Assembly: GCF_002843385.1 (NCBI RefSeq)
Contig: NZ_MVDE01000017.1
Location: 1-64,000 of the forward strand
Length of the DNA stretch: 64,000 bases
Direction: 5' to 3'
Origin: Labilibaculum manganireducens
Lineage (GTDB): Bacteria > Bacteroidota > Bacteroidia > Bacteroidales > Marinifilaceae
Position 1 is the stretch's first letter. Every line of letters begins with the position of its first letter. The notes under the pieces are model-generated. The model did not search any database. It saw only the letters and a list, made by a program, of their open reading frames with translations, and was not told where the DNA came from. This document shows positions 24,783 through 35,139 of the stretch, piece after piece. A program made the translations under genes and the position numbers.

Positions 24783-27029
24783 TTAGCTGTATTCTTCAAT
24801 ATTTTCGATACGTTTCACATTATCAAGACCTTTGATCTTGATAAGTTTCATAATTAAATTGTTAAGATCTTCAGTATTGTGAACATAGAGATGGATTAAG
24901 CCCTCAAACACACCATCATGGCTTTCAAAGTGCAGCGATCGCATATTTACATCATGATCTTTTGAGATAACATTGGTAACTTCATTAACAATGCCAATTT
25001 TATCAATTCCTGTCAATTCAATAATGGCGAGAAAAGACATTAATCTATGACTGGTCCAATCTGCAGCAAGAATCCGATCGCCCTGACTTGACATTAATTT
25101 TAATGCGTTGGGGCATTTCCTTTTGTGTATGGTTACATTATTAGCCATATCCAGATAGCCAAGAACTTCGTCTCCAGGTATTGGTTTGCAGCAGGCTGCA
25201 ATTTTATAACTCTCATTAGCTGCCAATTCTGTAAGCATAAGAGTTTTCTTTTTATCAAGTTCAGGTTTTGCATTAGGAGTTTCAAGGATTTCTTCGTCCT
25301 CATTTTCCTCTGAATTGCCAAAAAACTGAAGTTTCCAGTACTTAATGAATTTACTTTTTGATTTTTTTCGAACAACACCATCAATTTCGTTGATGTTGAT
25401 GTTTCCGATACCAATTTTATAAAATAATTCTTCTTTATTCGAAAGTTTATAGTGCTCCAGCATTTTTCGAAATGCTTTCGCATTTAGGAGAAGACCGCTG
25501 TCAGATAATTGATCTTCTATCATTCTGGCACCTTTTAAAGTGTATTCTTTTCTTTCTTTTTTAAAGGCAGATTTAATTTTAGACTTTGCCCGGGCAGTAA
25601 TTACAAATTCAATCCATTCATATTTGGGTACCTGTTTTTCAGAAGTTAGAATTTCCACCTGATCACCACTTTTTAATTCATGGCTTAATGGCACCAACCG
25701 ATGATTTACTTTAGCTCCAATACAATGATTTCCAATATCTGTATGGATGTCGTAGGCAAAATCAAGAGTTGTGGCTTTTTTGGGTAAAGTGCGAATGTGA
25801 CCTTTAGGTGTGAAAACCTGAATTTCCTTTGAAAATAAATTCAATTTAAATTCGTCGAGGAAAGCCATAGCGTCAGCTTCCGGGTTATCTAAAATTTCAC
25901 GAACATCGTTTAGCCACTTATCTAATTCAGACTCTCCACCTCCACTGGTATTGTATTTAGAATGAACTGCAAAACCTTTTTCTGCAATGTCATCCATTTT
26001 CTCTGTTCTTATCTGAAATTCGACCCACCTTCCCTGAGGTCCCATGGCTGTTACGTGCAGCGCCTGGTAACCGTTGGCTTTCGGTGTACTAACCCAATCC
26101 CTGATACGTTCTGGTTTAGGTTTGTAAATATCAGTAATTAGGGAATAGATATTCCAACATTGGTTTTTCTCAGAAACACCTTCCTTGGGTGTAAAAACGA
26201 CCCGTACGGAAATGAGATCGTAAATTTCTTCAATACTGGTATTTTGAGTTTCAATTTTATTCCATATAGAGAAAATTGACCTTGGTCGGTTTTTAATGGA
26301 GCATTGAATATCTGCTTCTTTAAGTTTCTCCTTAATCGGAGCAATTATGCTCTGTATTATTTTTTGTTGTTTTTCTTCTTGTTCTATTATCTTTTTGGAA
26401 ATATTGTCAAAGTCATCCGGGTGTTCATATCTCAGACTTAAATCTTCCAGTTCAGATTTAATAGCATACAATCCCATTCGATGCGCTAAAGGAGCAAAAA
26501 GAAAAAGTGTTTCGCCGGCAATTTTCATTTGCTTGCGCAATGGCATAGAGTTCAGGGTGCGCATGTTGTGCAGTCTGTCTGCCATTTTTATCAGAATTAC
26601 CCTAAGATCATCGGATAGGGTTAACAGCATTTTTCTGAAATTCTCTGCCTGCATTGAAGTTTGCTGATCAAATACATCCGAAATTTTAGTCAGACCATCA
26701 ACAATTTGGGCAACTTTTTCACCAAAATGATTTTGGATATCTTCAAGGGTGTATTCAGTATCTTCAACTACATCATGAAGTAAGGAAGCTACAATAGATT
26801 TTGTTCCAAGCCCCATTTCTTTTGCTGCAATTTGAGCTACAGCAATTGGATGCAAAACATAAGGTTCTCCTGATTTGCGACGCACCTCTCTATGAGCTTC
26901 CCATGCAAAATGAAAAGCCTTGTCTATCATTTGTTTACTTTCCGGCTCACGACTCCTTTTGCAATGTTTCAAAAGTTCCTCGTAGGCATCAAGTATTAGT
27001 TGTTTGTCTTTTTCGGTTTCACTACTCAT
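24783..27029 (-). CDS. rsh: RelA/SpoT-type bifunctional (p)ppGpp synthetase/hydrolase
   Basis: A 748-residue Rsh enzyme that makes and degrades the stringent-response alarmone. Domain order is: HD hydrolase (GEPYVLHPIAVA..ASLLHDVVEDTEYTLEDI at about 55-100, with the HD pair intact), synthetase (NRPRSIFSIWNKIE..DLISVRVVF, GYQALHVTAMG), TGS (IQVFTPKGHIRTLPKKATTLDFAYDIH), a helical and Cys-rich region (IAACCKPIPGDEVLGY) and a C-terminal ACT domain. The intact HD motif argues for hydrolase activity as well. Confidence 0.95.
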   Translation of the reverse strand: MSSETEKDKQLILDAYEELLKHCKRSREPESKQMIDKAFHFAWEAHREVRRKSGEPYVLHPIAVAQIAAKEMGLGTKSIVASLLHDVVEDTEYTLEDIQNHFGEKVAQIVDGLTKISDVFDQQTSMQAENFRKMLLTLSDDLRVILIKMADRLHNMRTLNSMPLRKQMKIAGETLFLFAPLAHRMGLYAIKSELEDLSLRYEHPDDFDNISKKIIEQEEKQQKIIQSIIAPIKEKLKEADIQCSIKNRPRSIFSIWNKIETQNTSIEEIYDLISVRVVFTPKEGVSEKNQCWNIYSLITDIYKPKPERIRDWVSTPKANGYQALHVTAMGPQGRWVEFQIRTEKMDDIAEKGFAVHSKYNTSGGGESELDKWLNDVREILDNPEADAMAFLDEFKLNLFSKEIQVFTPKGHIRTLPKKATTLDFAYDIHTDIGNHCIGAKVNHRLVPLSHELKSGDQVEILTSEKQVPKYEWIEFVITARAKSKIKSAFKKERKEYTLKGARMIEDQLSDSGLLLNAKAFRKMLEHYKLSNKEELFYKIGIGNININEIDGVVRKKSKSKFIKYWKLQFFGNSEENEDEEILETPNAKPELDKKKTLMLTELAANESYKIAACCKPIPGDEVLGYLDMANNVTIHKRKCPNALKLMSSQGDRILAADWTSHRLMSFLAIIELTGIDKIGIVNEVTNVISKDHDVNMRSLHFESHDGVFEGLIHLYVHNTEDLNNLIMKLIKIKGLDNVKRIENIEEYS

Positions 27030-27211
27030 AAAAACCCCTTTGTTCTGTATATATTGTTGCTACGATTAAAAGTAGCAAAATCTTATAATTTTAAGATACT
27101 ATATGTAGGACTTGTTTACCTTTTTTTAACAGGTAATCATTAATATGCGAATTTTCACAACAAATTACCATCCATTAAACTGAAATATTATCCAGTTTGG
27201 TAAAAAAAGAA

Positions 27212-28528
27212 TTAATTTGGAAAAGTAACGGCTTCTTCGCATTCCTTCGGTCCGCAGACTATAAGGTAAATATCATCAAGCTGTAAATACTCATTCGCCA
27301 ATTCCATTATTTTTTTTGCAGTAACGGCTTTCAAATCCTTAATAAACTGGGCAAAATATGTATTGTCTAATCCAAAAGGTAAATTTCCTTTTAATCCATC
27401 CGACAAGGCAAAAGGACTGTCTAAATTTCGAAGCAATTCACCTGAAATATAATTTTTCACTAATGTCAACTCATCTTCGGGGATCAATTCTTCTCTTAAC
27501 CGCTTAATTTCGATGAATATTTCTTGAACTGCAGCCTTACAAACCTCAGCGCCAACCTCAGTAACAATGGTAAAATGGCCATCTTTTAGATGTGAGATCA
27601 GGATAGAGTTGATTCCGTAGGTATATCCCTTTTCTTCTCTAATGTTTTGCATCAACCGTGATCCAAAATAGCCTCCTAATATTAAATTTAAAAGTTGCAT
27701 TCCCGTATGATCTGGGTGAGTTTTCGTGAACAATTTGCGGCCAATTCGGATTGTCGATTGAACAGCATCATCTTTGCATACGAAGGCTGACTTTTCTTTT
27801 GAACTTATTATTTTATGGTCGAAATCAATTGACGCACTTTGATTTGTCCATTTATTTTCACCAAATAAATCTTCAACCTCAGATAGTACATTATCATCCA
27901 CCTTACCAGCTATTATAATATGGCAGTTGTTGGGCGTGTAATGTTCTTTGTAAAATTCTTTAACATCCTGCAGACTGCAATTGTCAAATTCACTACTATC
28001 ATAAATGTTTGCATAAGGATGATTTTTTCCATAAATCATCTCTGTGAATTTTTCTTTAGCTAAAACATTTGTTTTTTGATGATCAATTTGATATTGCTGT
28101 TTTTTATTAGTTAAAATTGTTTTGAATTCTTTCTCGGGAAAAATGGAATTCTTGATTAGATCCGAAATTAAAGCAAGAGTTTCGGAAAAATGTTTTTTTA
28201 GGCTGTACAGAGTAACACTTGCATCATGTTTGCTCGCCGAAAATCCAATGTGAGCCCCAAGGAAATCAAATTTATCTGCAATATCAGATGCTGACAAAGA
28301 GGAGGTTCCCTCGTTAAGCATTGTGTTGGTTAAAGTAGCAATTAGCGGTTTTTTCTGTTGCCAGATTCCAGCATTAAAAATAAATTCAATTTTCACAACA
28401 TCCTGACTGCCACCATTAATGATGTGAACGGGAATGTTGTTGCTCAGCGAATGTTTTAGTGAGGGCAGAATTTCAACGCTATCTACTGTTTTGAATTCGG
28501 GAGCTGTGTTTCTATATAAATTTTCCAT
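27212..28528 (-). CDS. M16-family peptidase-like protein, inactive subunit
   Basis: An insulinase-fold protein (start ATG 28528, MENLYRNTAPEF, 438 aa). The HxxEH zinc motif is absent: the corresponding stretch reads IFNAGIWQQKKPLIATLTNTMLNEG. The C-terminal R/Y region (REEKGYTYGINSIL) that shapes the substrate chamber is present. It begins 2 nt after the stop of the catalytic M16 gene, so the two are translationally coupled and probably form a heterodimer, as in PqqG-F or mitochondrial processing peptidase. The frame extends to 28564 but would overlap the upstream gene. Confidence 0.88.
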   Translation of the reverse strand: MENLYRNTAPEFKTVDSVEILPSLKHSLSNNIPVHIINGGSQDVVKIEFIFNAGIWQQKKPLIATLTNTMLNEGTSSLSASDIADKFDFLGAHIGFSASKHDASVTLYSLKKHFSETLALISDLIKNSIFPEKEFKTILTNKKQQYQIDHQKTNVLAKEKFTEMIYGKNHPYANIYDSSEFDNCSLQDVKEFYKEHYTPNNCHIIIAGKVDDNVLSEVEDLFGENKWTNQSASIDFDHKIISSKEKSAFVCKDDAVQSTIRIGRKLFTKTHPDHTGMQLLNLILGGYFGSRLMQNIREEKGYTYGINSILISHLKDGHFTIVTEVGAEVCKAAVQEIFIEIKRLREELIPEDELTLVKNYISGELLRNLDSPFALSDGLKGNLPFGLDNTYFAQFIKDLKAVTAKKIMELANEYLQLDDIYLIVCGPKECEEAVTFPN

Positions 28529-28530
28529 TC

Positions 28531-29769
28531 CTATTTTTTTGAGTAGTAATAAAGTGTAGAGCAATTTTCTTTTCTGAAAATTTTAGCGGAACTGTTTAAA
28601 ATGTCAGCAACACTTACTTTCTGATATTTTTCCACTTCTTTATTAATGTCGTCGGCATCACCTAGTAATTCATGAGTAGCCAAGTTCATAGCCTTGTTTA
28701 AATAGCTGATTTCTGAAAATACTAAGCTTGACTCCACCTTATTTTTTACTTTCTGAAGTTCGTACTCATCAACTTTTGTTGTGGCCATTTTATTCAGTTC
28801 TTCCCAAATGGCAGCTTCTGCTGTTTCCATGGCTACACCTTCAACCAGTTTTCCTGATATCAGAAACAATCCAGGTTCAAATTCACCTGTAATATAAGCG
28901 TCGATGGAAGAGAATAAATTCTTTTCTTTTACCAAAGATTGAAAAATACGTGACGATTGCCCGTTTGACAAAACATCCGAAACCAAATCAATGATATAGA
29001 AATCCTCGTCCATTCTTTTTCCCATATGAAAGGCCATATAGATTGCATCGAATGGTACGTTACTTTCGATTCGTTTGCTCCGAAATTCATTTTGAGTTGG
29101 TTCAACAGGAAGATTTCTTTCTTGAATTTCTCTTCGTTCAATTGGGCCAAACCATTTTTCCGATAGTTCTTTAACTTGTTGAGTATCCACATTTCCTGCA
29201 ACTACCATAATGGCATTATTGGGTGCATAATGGTGAAAAAAGAAATCTTTAACTTCTTCTAAGGTAGCTTTTTCAATGTGATCGATAGATTTTCCAATTG
29301 TAGGCCACTGGTATGGATGTTCTTTATAGGCCAAAGGGCGAAGGTGTAACCAAACATCGCCGTAAGGCTGATTGAAATATCGTTGTTTAAATTCTTCAAT
29401 GACTACACTTCGCTGCACTTCCAGACTTTTTTCGCTGAAAGCAAGACTCAGCATTCTGTCGGATTCCAACCAAAAAGCGGTTTCTAAATTTGCTTTTGGA
29501 ACAGTAAGGTAGTAGTTAGTGATGTCATTATTGGTCCATGCATTGTTGTCGCCTCCTACCATTTGCAGGGGTTCGTCATAATTTGGAATATTTATCGATC
29601 CTCCAAACATGAGGTGTTCAAAAAGGTGAGCAAATCCGGTTCTTTCAGGATTTTCATCTTTTGCTCCAATATTGTATAATATATTTACGGCAGCCATTGG
29701 AGTGGTTTCATCGCGATGCACAATTACCCGCAAGCCATTCTTAAGTGTAAATTTATCAAATTCAATCAT
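28531..29769 (-). CDS. M16-family zinc peptidase, catalytic subunit
   Basis: A 412-residue insulinase/pitrilysin-type metallopeptidase. The zinc motif HxxEH is HLFEH in FAHLFEHLMFGGS, and the distal Glu is within SLEVQRSVVIEEFKQRY. There is no signal peptide, so the pair may be cytoplasmic, though many Bacteroidetes homologues are periplasmic. Substrate unknown. First gene of the coupled pair. Confidence 0.93.
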   Translation of the reverse strand: MIEFDKFTLKNGLRVIVHRDETTPMAAVNILYNIGAKDENPERTGFAHLFEHLMFGGSINIPNYDEPLQMVGGDNNAWTNNDITNYYLTVPKANLETAFWLESDRMLSLAFSEKSLEVQRSVVIEEFKQRYFNQPYGDVWLHLRPLAYKEHPYQWPTIGKSIDHIEKATLEEVKDFFFHHYAPNNAIMVVAGNVDTQQVKELSEKWFGPIERREIQERNLPVEPTQNEFRSKRIESNVPFDAIYMAFHMGKRMDEDFYIIDLVSDVLSNGQSSRIFQSLVKEKNLFSSIDAYITGEFEPGLFLISGKLVEGVAMETAEAAIWEELNKMATTKVDEYELQKVKNKVESSLVFSEISYLNKAMNLATHELLGDADDINKEVEKYQKVSVADILNSSAKIFRKENCSTLYYYSKK

Positions 29770-29803
29770 AGTTTCTTCTGTGTAATTTAAGAATGGATAC
29801 GCC

Positions 29804-30757
29804 TTAAAATTTATATTTATTGGATTGTAATTGAGCCAGACTCTCTTGATATTCCTGTTCTATTTGGGATATAATTTCAGAAACGGTTTGGATTTTAGTG
29901 ATTAGTGCTGAAACCTGCCCAATCTCCAATTCTCCGTCATCCAAATTTCCTTCAAACATGCCACTTTTAGCGCGGCCTTTTCCTAAAATTTCCTTCATTT
30001 CTTCCGGAGATGCACCTCTGCACTCCGCTTCATTCACTTGATTGAAAAAATTATTTTTAACCAAACGAGTAGGGGCTAATTTTTTCAAAGCCAGTTTTGT
30101 TCCGCCTTCACCTAGTTCCAGTACCGATTTTTTAAAATTTTCGTGAGCCGATGATTCTTCAGAAATAGCAAAACGGGTTCCCATTTGAACGCCATCAGCT
30201 CCTAATATCATTGCAGATAACATGCTTTCTCCGGATCCAATTCCACCAGCCGCAATCAAAGGCAATTGAGTGGCTTTTCGAACCGAAGGAATTAATGTCA
30301 TTGTAGTTGTTTCCTCTCTTCCGTTATGTCCTCCAGCTTCAAAACCTTCAGCAACAACTGCATCAACACCAGCTTCTTCGCATTTTTTTGCAAAAAAAGC
30401 ACTTGATACAACATGCACCACCGTAATATCATGTTCTTTTAAAAAAGGAGTCCATTTTTTAGGGCTTCCTGCCGATGTAAATACAATTTTAACACCTTCT
30501 TTTACAATGATGTTCATGATCTTATCCATTTCAGGATAAAGTAATGGAACGTTAACACCAAATGGTTTGTTGGTTGCAGCTTTTGCTTTCTGAATGTGCT
30601 TCTGAAATGTATCAGGGTGCATCGATCCGGCACCAATTAAACCTAATCCTCCGGCATTACTAACAGCCGTTGCCAACTTCCAACCTGAGCACCAAACCAT
30701 TCCCCCTTGAATAATTGGGTATTTAATATTGAAAAGAGATGTTATTCGATTTGTCAT
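29804..30757 (-). CDS. Nitronate monooxygenase / FabK-like FMN oxidoreductase
   Basis: A 317-residue TIM-barrel flavoprotein. It starts ITSLFNIKYPIIQGGMVWCSG, then AGGLGLIGAG, FGVNVPLL, AEGFEAGGHNG and IAAGGIGSGESMLSAMILGADGVQMGTRF, the FMN phosphate-binding region shared by nitronate monooxygenases and enoyl-ACP reductase FabK. The two activities cannot be separated from sequence. The leader carries a terminator-like hairpin. Confidence 0.85.
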   Translation of the reverse strand: MTNRITSLFNIKYPIIQGGMVWCSGWKLATAVSNAGGLGLIGAGSMHPDTFQKHIQKAKAATNKPFGVNVPLLYPEMDKIMNIIVKEGVKIVFTSAGSPKKWTPFLKEHDITVVHVVSSAFFAKKCEEAGVDAVVAEGFEAGGHNGREETTTMTLIPSVRKATQLPLIAAGGIGSGESMLSAMILGADGVQMGTRFAISEESSAHENFKKSVLELGEGGTKLALKKLAPTRLVKNNFFNQVNEAECRGASPEEMKEILGKGRAKSGMFEGNLDDGELEIGQVSALITKIQTVSEIISQIEQEYQESLAQLQSNKYKF

Positions 30758-31130
30758 TTTCTTTAAAATCTAATGTTATTCAATCAAAAAAAGACACAAG
30801 AACAAAGATTGTATGCTTGTGTCTGTTAAGTATGAATCGGTGATGATGCAAATTTAGAAAAATTCTTGATAAGAATAAGACGTGGAAGTATGATTTTAAG
30901 CATACCTATTCAACTTGTTACTCTTTTGAACGTAGTAATATGATCTGACAGATGTTCTTTAGATCTATTATATATATCAGATTACATTGGATTATTTTTT
31001 CGATTAGGGAGTTGCTTCTTGTATCTTAAGGAAGATATTCTTTATTTTAAGCTTCGAATGAAGGAATTTGGTGAACGATTGGCAATTGGTTGCGTTGGAA
31101 TCGTGAGATTGGTTTTATTTAAATTTTAGG
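30758..31130. other. Divergent intergenic region upstream of flavoprotein and first ClC gene
   Basis: A 373-bp gene-free stretch. On the minus strand TAAATTTG (30856-30849) fits a TAnnTTTG -7 box for the flavoprotein gene and is followed by the hairpin at 30786-30823. Nothing recognisable is seen for the ClC gene on the plus strand. Confidence 0.45.
30786..30823 (-). terminator. Terminator-like hairpin in the leader of the flavoprotein gene
   Basis: GACACAAG (30793-30800) pairs exactly with CTTGTGTC (30816-30823); within the loop ACAA pairs with TTGT. The minus strand continues into seven T (30792-30786), then 28 nt later the start codon. No minus-strand gene lies upstream, so it is an attenuator candidate or the 3' end of a small leader RNA. 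Confidence 0.6.
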
Positions 31131-32906
31131 GTGAAAAAAAAATCATTATTAGGTCGTTTTTTAGTTTGGCGTTTAAAGCACATAAATAATCGTCAGTTTA
31201 TTTCAATGTTAGCCATTATTATTGGTGTAACATCAGGAATAGCAGCAGTAATTATTAAAAATTCTGTGCATTTTATAAGTTCTCTTCTTCACCGTAATGC
31301 CTCTCCGGAATATGAAAATATTCTGTACGTGATTTATCCCACTATTGGAATTTTAATGGCTGTTTTATTTATAAAATATGTAATCAGACGTCCGGTTCGG
31401 CACGGTATACCTAATGTACTGTATGGCATTTCAAAATCCAATGCTCAAATTAGCCGGCACAATATGTTCTCATCGGTTGTAACATCGGCTCTAACAGTTG
31501 GATTTGGTGGTTCTGTTGGTTTGGAAGGACCAACCGTGGCGACCGGAGCTGCTCTTGGTTCAAATATTGGCCGTTTATTTCACTTAAATTACAAGCATAT
31601 TACATTGCTTTTGGGGTGTGCCTGTGCGGGAGCAATGGCTGCCATATTTAAAGCGCCGATTGCCGCAATTGTTTTTGCTTTGGAAGTAATTATGCTTGAT
31701 CTTACCATGTGGTCTTTAGTCCCGCTTTTGTTAGCATCTGCATCAGCTATTATCACCTCTTATTTCTTTCTGGGAATGGATGTTTTGTATCCTTTTAAGG
31801 TGCAAAACGGGTTCATTATGTCGGATTTACCTTACTACATTGTTTTGGGGATTTTCACCGGTCTGATTGCCACTTATTTTACAAAGTGTTACATGTTTAT
31901 ACATGGTATTTTTGAGAAGATTGATTCGATTTATAAGAGATTAATTTTTGGAGGATTATCACTTGGAGTTATTATCTTCTTTTTTCCTTCTTTATTTGGT
32001 GAAGGTTACGATGCGATAAATTCCTCTCTGTCTGGAAATTACTCTTATCTGTATAACAATTCATTTTTCTATTCTTTTCAGGATAGCTTTTGGATGATTA
32101 TTGTTTTGTTGGTCATTGTGATATTTTTTAAAGTAATTGCTTCTTCAATTACTTTTGGAGCAGGTGGTATAGGTGGTATTTTCGCACCAACACTGTTCAT
32201 GGGCGTTAATGCTGGAGTTTTGTTTGCTAAACTTGTGCAGCATCTGGGACTACGGAATTTAGAGGTTAATAATTTTGCTCTTATTGGTATGGCAGGAATG
32301 ATCGCAGGAGTATTGCATGCACCGTTAACCGGATTATTTTTGATTGCCGATATATCAGGAGGATATCAATTGTTTGTTCCTCTGATGATTACAGCTACGG
32401 TTTCTTATGCTACCGTAAAAACCTTCGAAACACATTCTGTTTATACAATACAGTTAGCCAAACGCAAGGAGTTGATGACACATGATAAAGACCAGAATGT
32501 GCTGTCGTTGATGCGTGTTACCAGATTAATTGAGAAAGACTTTAGTACCGTAAATTCAGATGCCACATTAGGTGAATTGGTGAAAATTATTGCTAAAGCA
32601 CATCGAAACATATTTATTGTAATTGATGAAGCTAATAATTTTCAAGGCATTGTAAAACTGGATGATATCCGGGAGATCATGTTTCAGCCGGAGAAGTATG
32701 ATGACGTATTTGTTCGGGATTTGATGGTTGTTCCTGAGGTTGTTATTCAGCACGACGAGTCGATGGCTGATGTGGCCAGTAAGTATCAGTATTCCGATAA
32801 ATTTAACTTAGTTGTTCTTAATGAAGGTAAGTATTGTGGGTGCGTATCGAGGGCACAGATTTTTTCTACTTACCGTCGTATGTTAAAGCACTTTTCAGAA
32901 GACTAA
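31131..32906 (+). CDS. ClC-family chloride channel/transporter with CBS pair (paralogue 1 of 3)
   Basis: A 591-residue membrane protein, ClC core (about 30-440) plus two C-terminal CBS domains (about 460-590). It has the gating-glutamate motif GLEGP, and GGIGGIFAPTLFMG of the ion pathway. The GSGIP selectivity motif reads RHGIP. The residue after LE in FALEVIML is Val where the proton-coupling Glu of E. coli ClcA would lie, as in channel-type ClCs (alignment by eye). Start is GTG at 31131, as no earlier start is in frame. First of three tandem paralogues. Confidence 0.9.
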   Translation: MKKKSLLGRFLVWRLKHINNRQFISMLAIIIGVTSGIAAVIIKNSVHFISSLLHRNASPEYENILYVIYPTIGILMAVLFIKYVIRRPVRHGIPNVLYGISKSNAQISRHNMFSSVVTSALTVGFGGSVGLEGPTVATGAALGSNIGRLFHLNYKHITLLLGCACAGAMAAIFKAPIAAIVFALEVIMLDLTMWSLVPLLLASASAIITSYFFLGMDVLYPFKVQNGFIMSDLPYYIVLGIFTGLIATYFTKCYMFIHGIFEKIDSIYKRLIFGGLSLGVIIFFFPSLFGEGYDAINSSLSGNYSYLYNNSFFYSFQDSFWMIIVLLVIVIFFKVIASSITFGAGGIGGIFAPTLFMGVNAGVLFAKLVQHLGLRNLEVNNFALIGMAGMIAGVLHAPLTGLFLIADISGGYQLFVPLMITATVSYATVKTFETHSVYTIQLAKRKELMTHDKDQNVLSLMRVTRLIEKDFSTVNSDATLGELVKIIAKAHRNIFIVIDEANNFQGIVKLDDIREIMFQPEKYDDVFVRDLMVVPEVVIQHDESMADVASKYQYSDKFNLVVLNEGKYCGCVSRAQIFSTYRRMLKHFSED

Positions 32907-33245
32907 TAAAATCGAAAACTAAGTTCGTTTCTTATACTGTGATATAACAAACGTTTGCTTTATTTGTTCTGATTGTCAGTGGTTTAATTTGTATTGGGAA
33001 AAGTTTATAAAATTTCCTGTCAAAAGGTTTTCTCCTTACTAATTATCTGTTACTTTTGCACTCCGTTTGAAGAGCTGTTATATAAATGTATAGTCTAATA
33101 AGTTCAGATACTCAATGGGATACATAAGATTAATGAAGTCGCTGGATTTTTTTATGTAATTCTCTATAGGGTCGCCTGACTTCTTCAGCCATCCGACCAA
33201 TACGTATTAATAATGTCGTTAGACATAAACGTTGATTTTTTAGAA
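32907..33245 (+). promoter_or_regulatory. Upstream region of ClC paralogue 2
   Basis: TACTTTTG at 33051-33058, followed by CACTCC, fits the TAnnTTTG promoter element. This leaves a leader of about 180 nt before ATG 33246. The leader holds a modest hairpin, GGTCG (33170-33174) with CGACC (33194-33198), and inside it CTGA with TCAG. No gene seen. Confidence 0.45.
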
Positions 33246-35021
33246 ATGAAGAATAAAAGCTTGCTTTCCCGGTTTTTAATTTGGAGAGTGAAGAACATCA
33301 AGGAACGACAGTTCGTTCTACTTTTAAGTTTTTTAGTGGGTCTTGTAAGTGGTTTGGCTGCGCTTCTGTTAAAGAATGCAATTCATTTTACCCACCATTT
33401 TTTAACGCATCGATTGCATGTTGATTCAGCCAATCTACTGTATTTGGCTTATCCGGCAATTGGAATTTTATTGACTGTTTTGTTCGTGAAGTTCTTTGTT
33501 AAGGATAATATTGGTCATGGTGTGTCGCGGATCCTGTACGCAATTTCGAAGAAGAATTCTCAGATAAAATCTCATAACAACTACTCTTCAATTATCGCCA
33601 GTACTTTAACAATTGGTTTTGGAGGATCGGTTGGAGCTGAGGCACCGGTAGTACTTACAGGAGCATCCATTGGTTCGAATCTGGCTCGCTTATTCCACAT
33701 GAATTACAAAATTGTAACTTTAATGATAGGATGTGGCGCGGCAGGTGCAATTGGCGGTATTTTTAAAGCCCCTATGGCTGGAATGATTTTCACATTGGAA
33801 GTTCTCATGCTTGATTTAACCATGGCTTCTTTAATTCCTCTTTTAATTTCATCAATTACCGGAGCCAGTGTTACCTACTTTTTTATGGGAAAAGCTGTCT
33901 TGTTAAGCTACGATGTTACAACCCCTTTTGTGATTAATAATATTCCTTACTATATTATTTTAGGTGTTTTCGCAGGTTTGGTTTCTCTTTATTTTACCCG
34001 CTTTTCAATGTATCTGGAATCTATATTTGGGAAGATTACCAACTGTTATCGAAAAATGGTTGTTGGAGGTATTTTACTGGGGATAATGATTTTCTTATTT
34101 CCTCCGCTTTATGGAGAAGGTTATAATACCATTCAATCTTTGCTGAATGGCAATCATACTGATTTAGTAAATAATAGTATATTCTATTTTCTGAAAGACA
34201 ATTATTGGCTGTTGTTAGGATATGTTGTGCTGGTTATTGGTTTTAAGGTGATTGCCTCAACTGTTACTACAGGTAGTGGAGGGGTTGGAGGTATTTTTGC
34301 TCCTTCTTTATTTTTGGGAGCTGTTGCTGGATTTTTTGTGGCCCGGGTAATTAACGGATTTAATTTTATTAAGCTTTCCGAAAGCAATTTTACCCTTATC
34401 GGGATGGCAGGGATGATGGCAGGTGTTATGCACGCGCCTCTTACAGCAATATTTCTTATTGTTGAAATCACCGGTGGCTACGCATTGTTTGTACCAATCA
34501 TGATTACAGCAACCATAGCTTATCTTACAATCATGTATTTTGAGCCACATTCAATTTACACCAAACGATTGGCAAAACGCGGCGAGCTGATTACCCATAA
34601 TAAGGACAAAGCGGTTCTTACACTTATGAAAATGGGTAAGGTGATCGAGACGGATTTGAAACGAGTGAATCCGAACGCAACTTTAGGAGAATTAGTGAAG
34701 ATTATTTCGCATTCACAACGGAATATTTTCCCTGTAGTTGATGAGGATGAGAAATTGTTGGGAATAGTGTTGTTGGATGATATCAGAGACATCATGTTTA
34801 ATCCTGAGATGTACGATGATACATACGTGTGGAGTTTAATGATTATGCCGCCTGCAATTTTGGATGTTGATGCTCCTATGGATAAGGTGATGCGAAAATT
34901 TGAAGAAACAGGAGCCTGGAACCTTCCGGTTGTACAGAATGAAAAATATTTGGGGTTTGTCTCAAAAGCGAAAATATTCAATGTCTACAGAAGAGTTTTG
35001 GTGCATTTCTCGGATGAATAG
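33246..35021 (+). CDS. ClC-family chloride channel/transporter with CBS pair (paralogue 2 of 3)
   Basis: A 591-residue ClC-CBS protein, start ATG 33246 (MKNKSLLSRFLIWRVKN, aligned with the starts of the other two copies); the frame reaches ATG 33213. The gating-glutamate motif is GAEAP (Glu kept, Gly replaced), the GSGIP equivalent is GHGVS, and GGVGGIFAPSLFLGA is intact. The CBS pair ends LVHFSDE, as in paralogue 1 (LKHFSED). It is followed by a terminator, so it is transcribed separately from paralogue 3. Confidence 0.9.
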   Translation: MKNKSLLSRFLIWRVKNIKERQFVLLLSFLVGLVSGLAALLLKNAIHFTHHFLTHRLHVDSANLLYLAYPAIGILLTVLFVKFFVKDNIGHGVSRILYAISKKNSQIKSHNNYSSIIASTLTIGFGGSVGAEAPVVLTGASIGSNLARLFHMNYKIVTLMIGCGAAGAIGGIFKAPMAGMIFTLEVLMLDLTMASLIPLLISSITGASVTYFFMGKAVLLSYDVTTPFVINNIPYYIILGVFAGLVSLYFTRFSMYLESIFGKITNCYRKMVVGGILLGIMIFLFPPLYGEGYNTIQSLLNGNHTDLVNNSIFYFLKDNYWLLLGYVVLVIGFKVIASTVTTGSGGVGGIFAPSLFLGAVAGFFVARVINGFNFIKLSESNFTLIGMAGMMAGVMHAPLTAIFLIVEITGGYALFVPIMITATIAYLTIMYFEPHSIYTKRLAKRGELITHNKDKAVLTLMKMGKVIETDLKRVNPNATLGELVKIISHSQRNIFPVVDEDEKLLGIVLLDDIRDIMFNPEMYDDTYVWSLMIMPPAILDVDAPMDKVMRKFEETGAWNLPVVQNEKYLGFVSKAKIFNVYRRVLVHFSDE

Positions 35022-35050
35022 ATATTTACGATTGGTTATTAGATTTGTTA

Positions 35051-35090
35051 AGGTCCATTTTGCAATTGCGAAATGGACTTTTCTTTTTTT
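35051..35090 (+). terminator. Terminator after ClC paralogue 2
   Basis: AGGTCCATTTTGC (35051-35063) pairs with GCGAAATGGACTT (35068-35080), with G-T wobbles, around AATT. A T-rich tract runs to 35090. Confidence 0.85.
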
Positions 35091-35139
35091 GTAAATAACT
35101 GATATTAAGATTCAATTTATTAAATTAGGACTAAACCAA

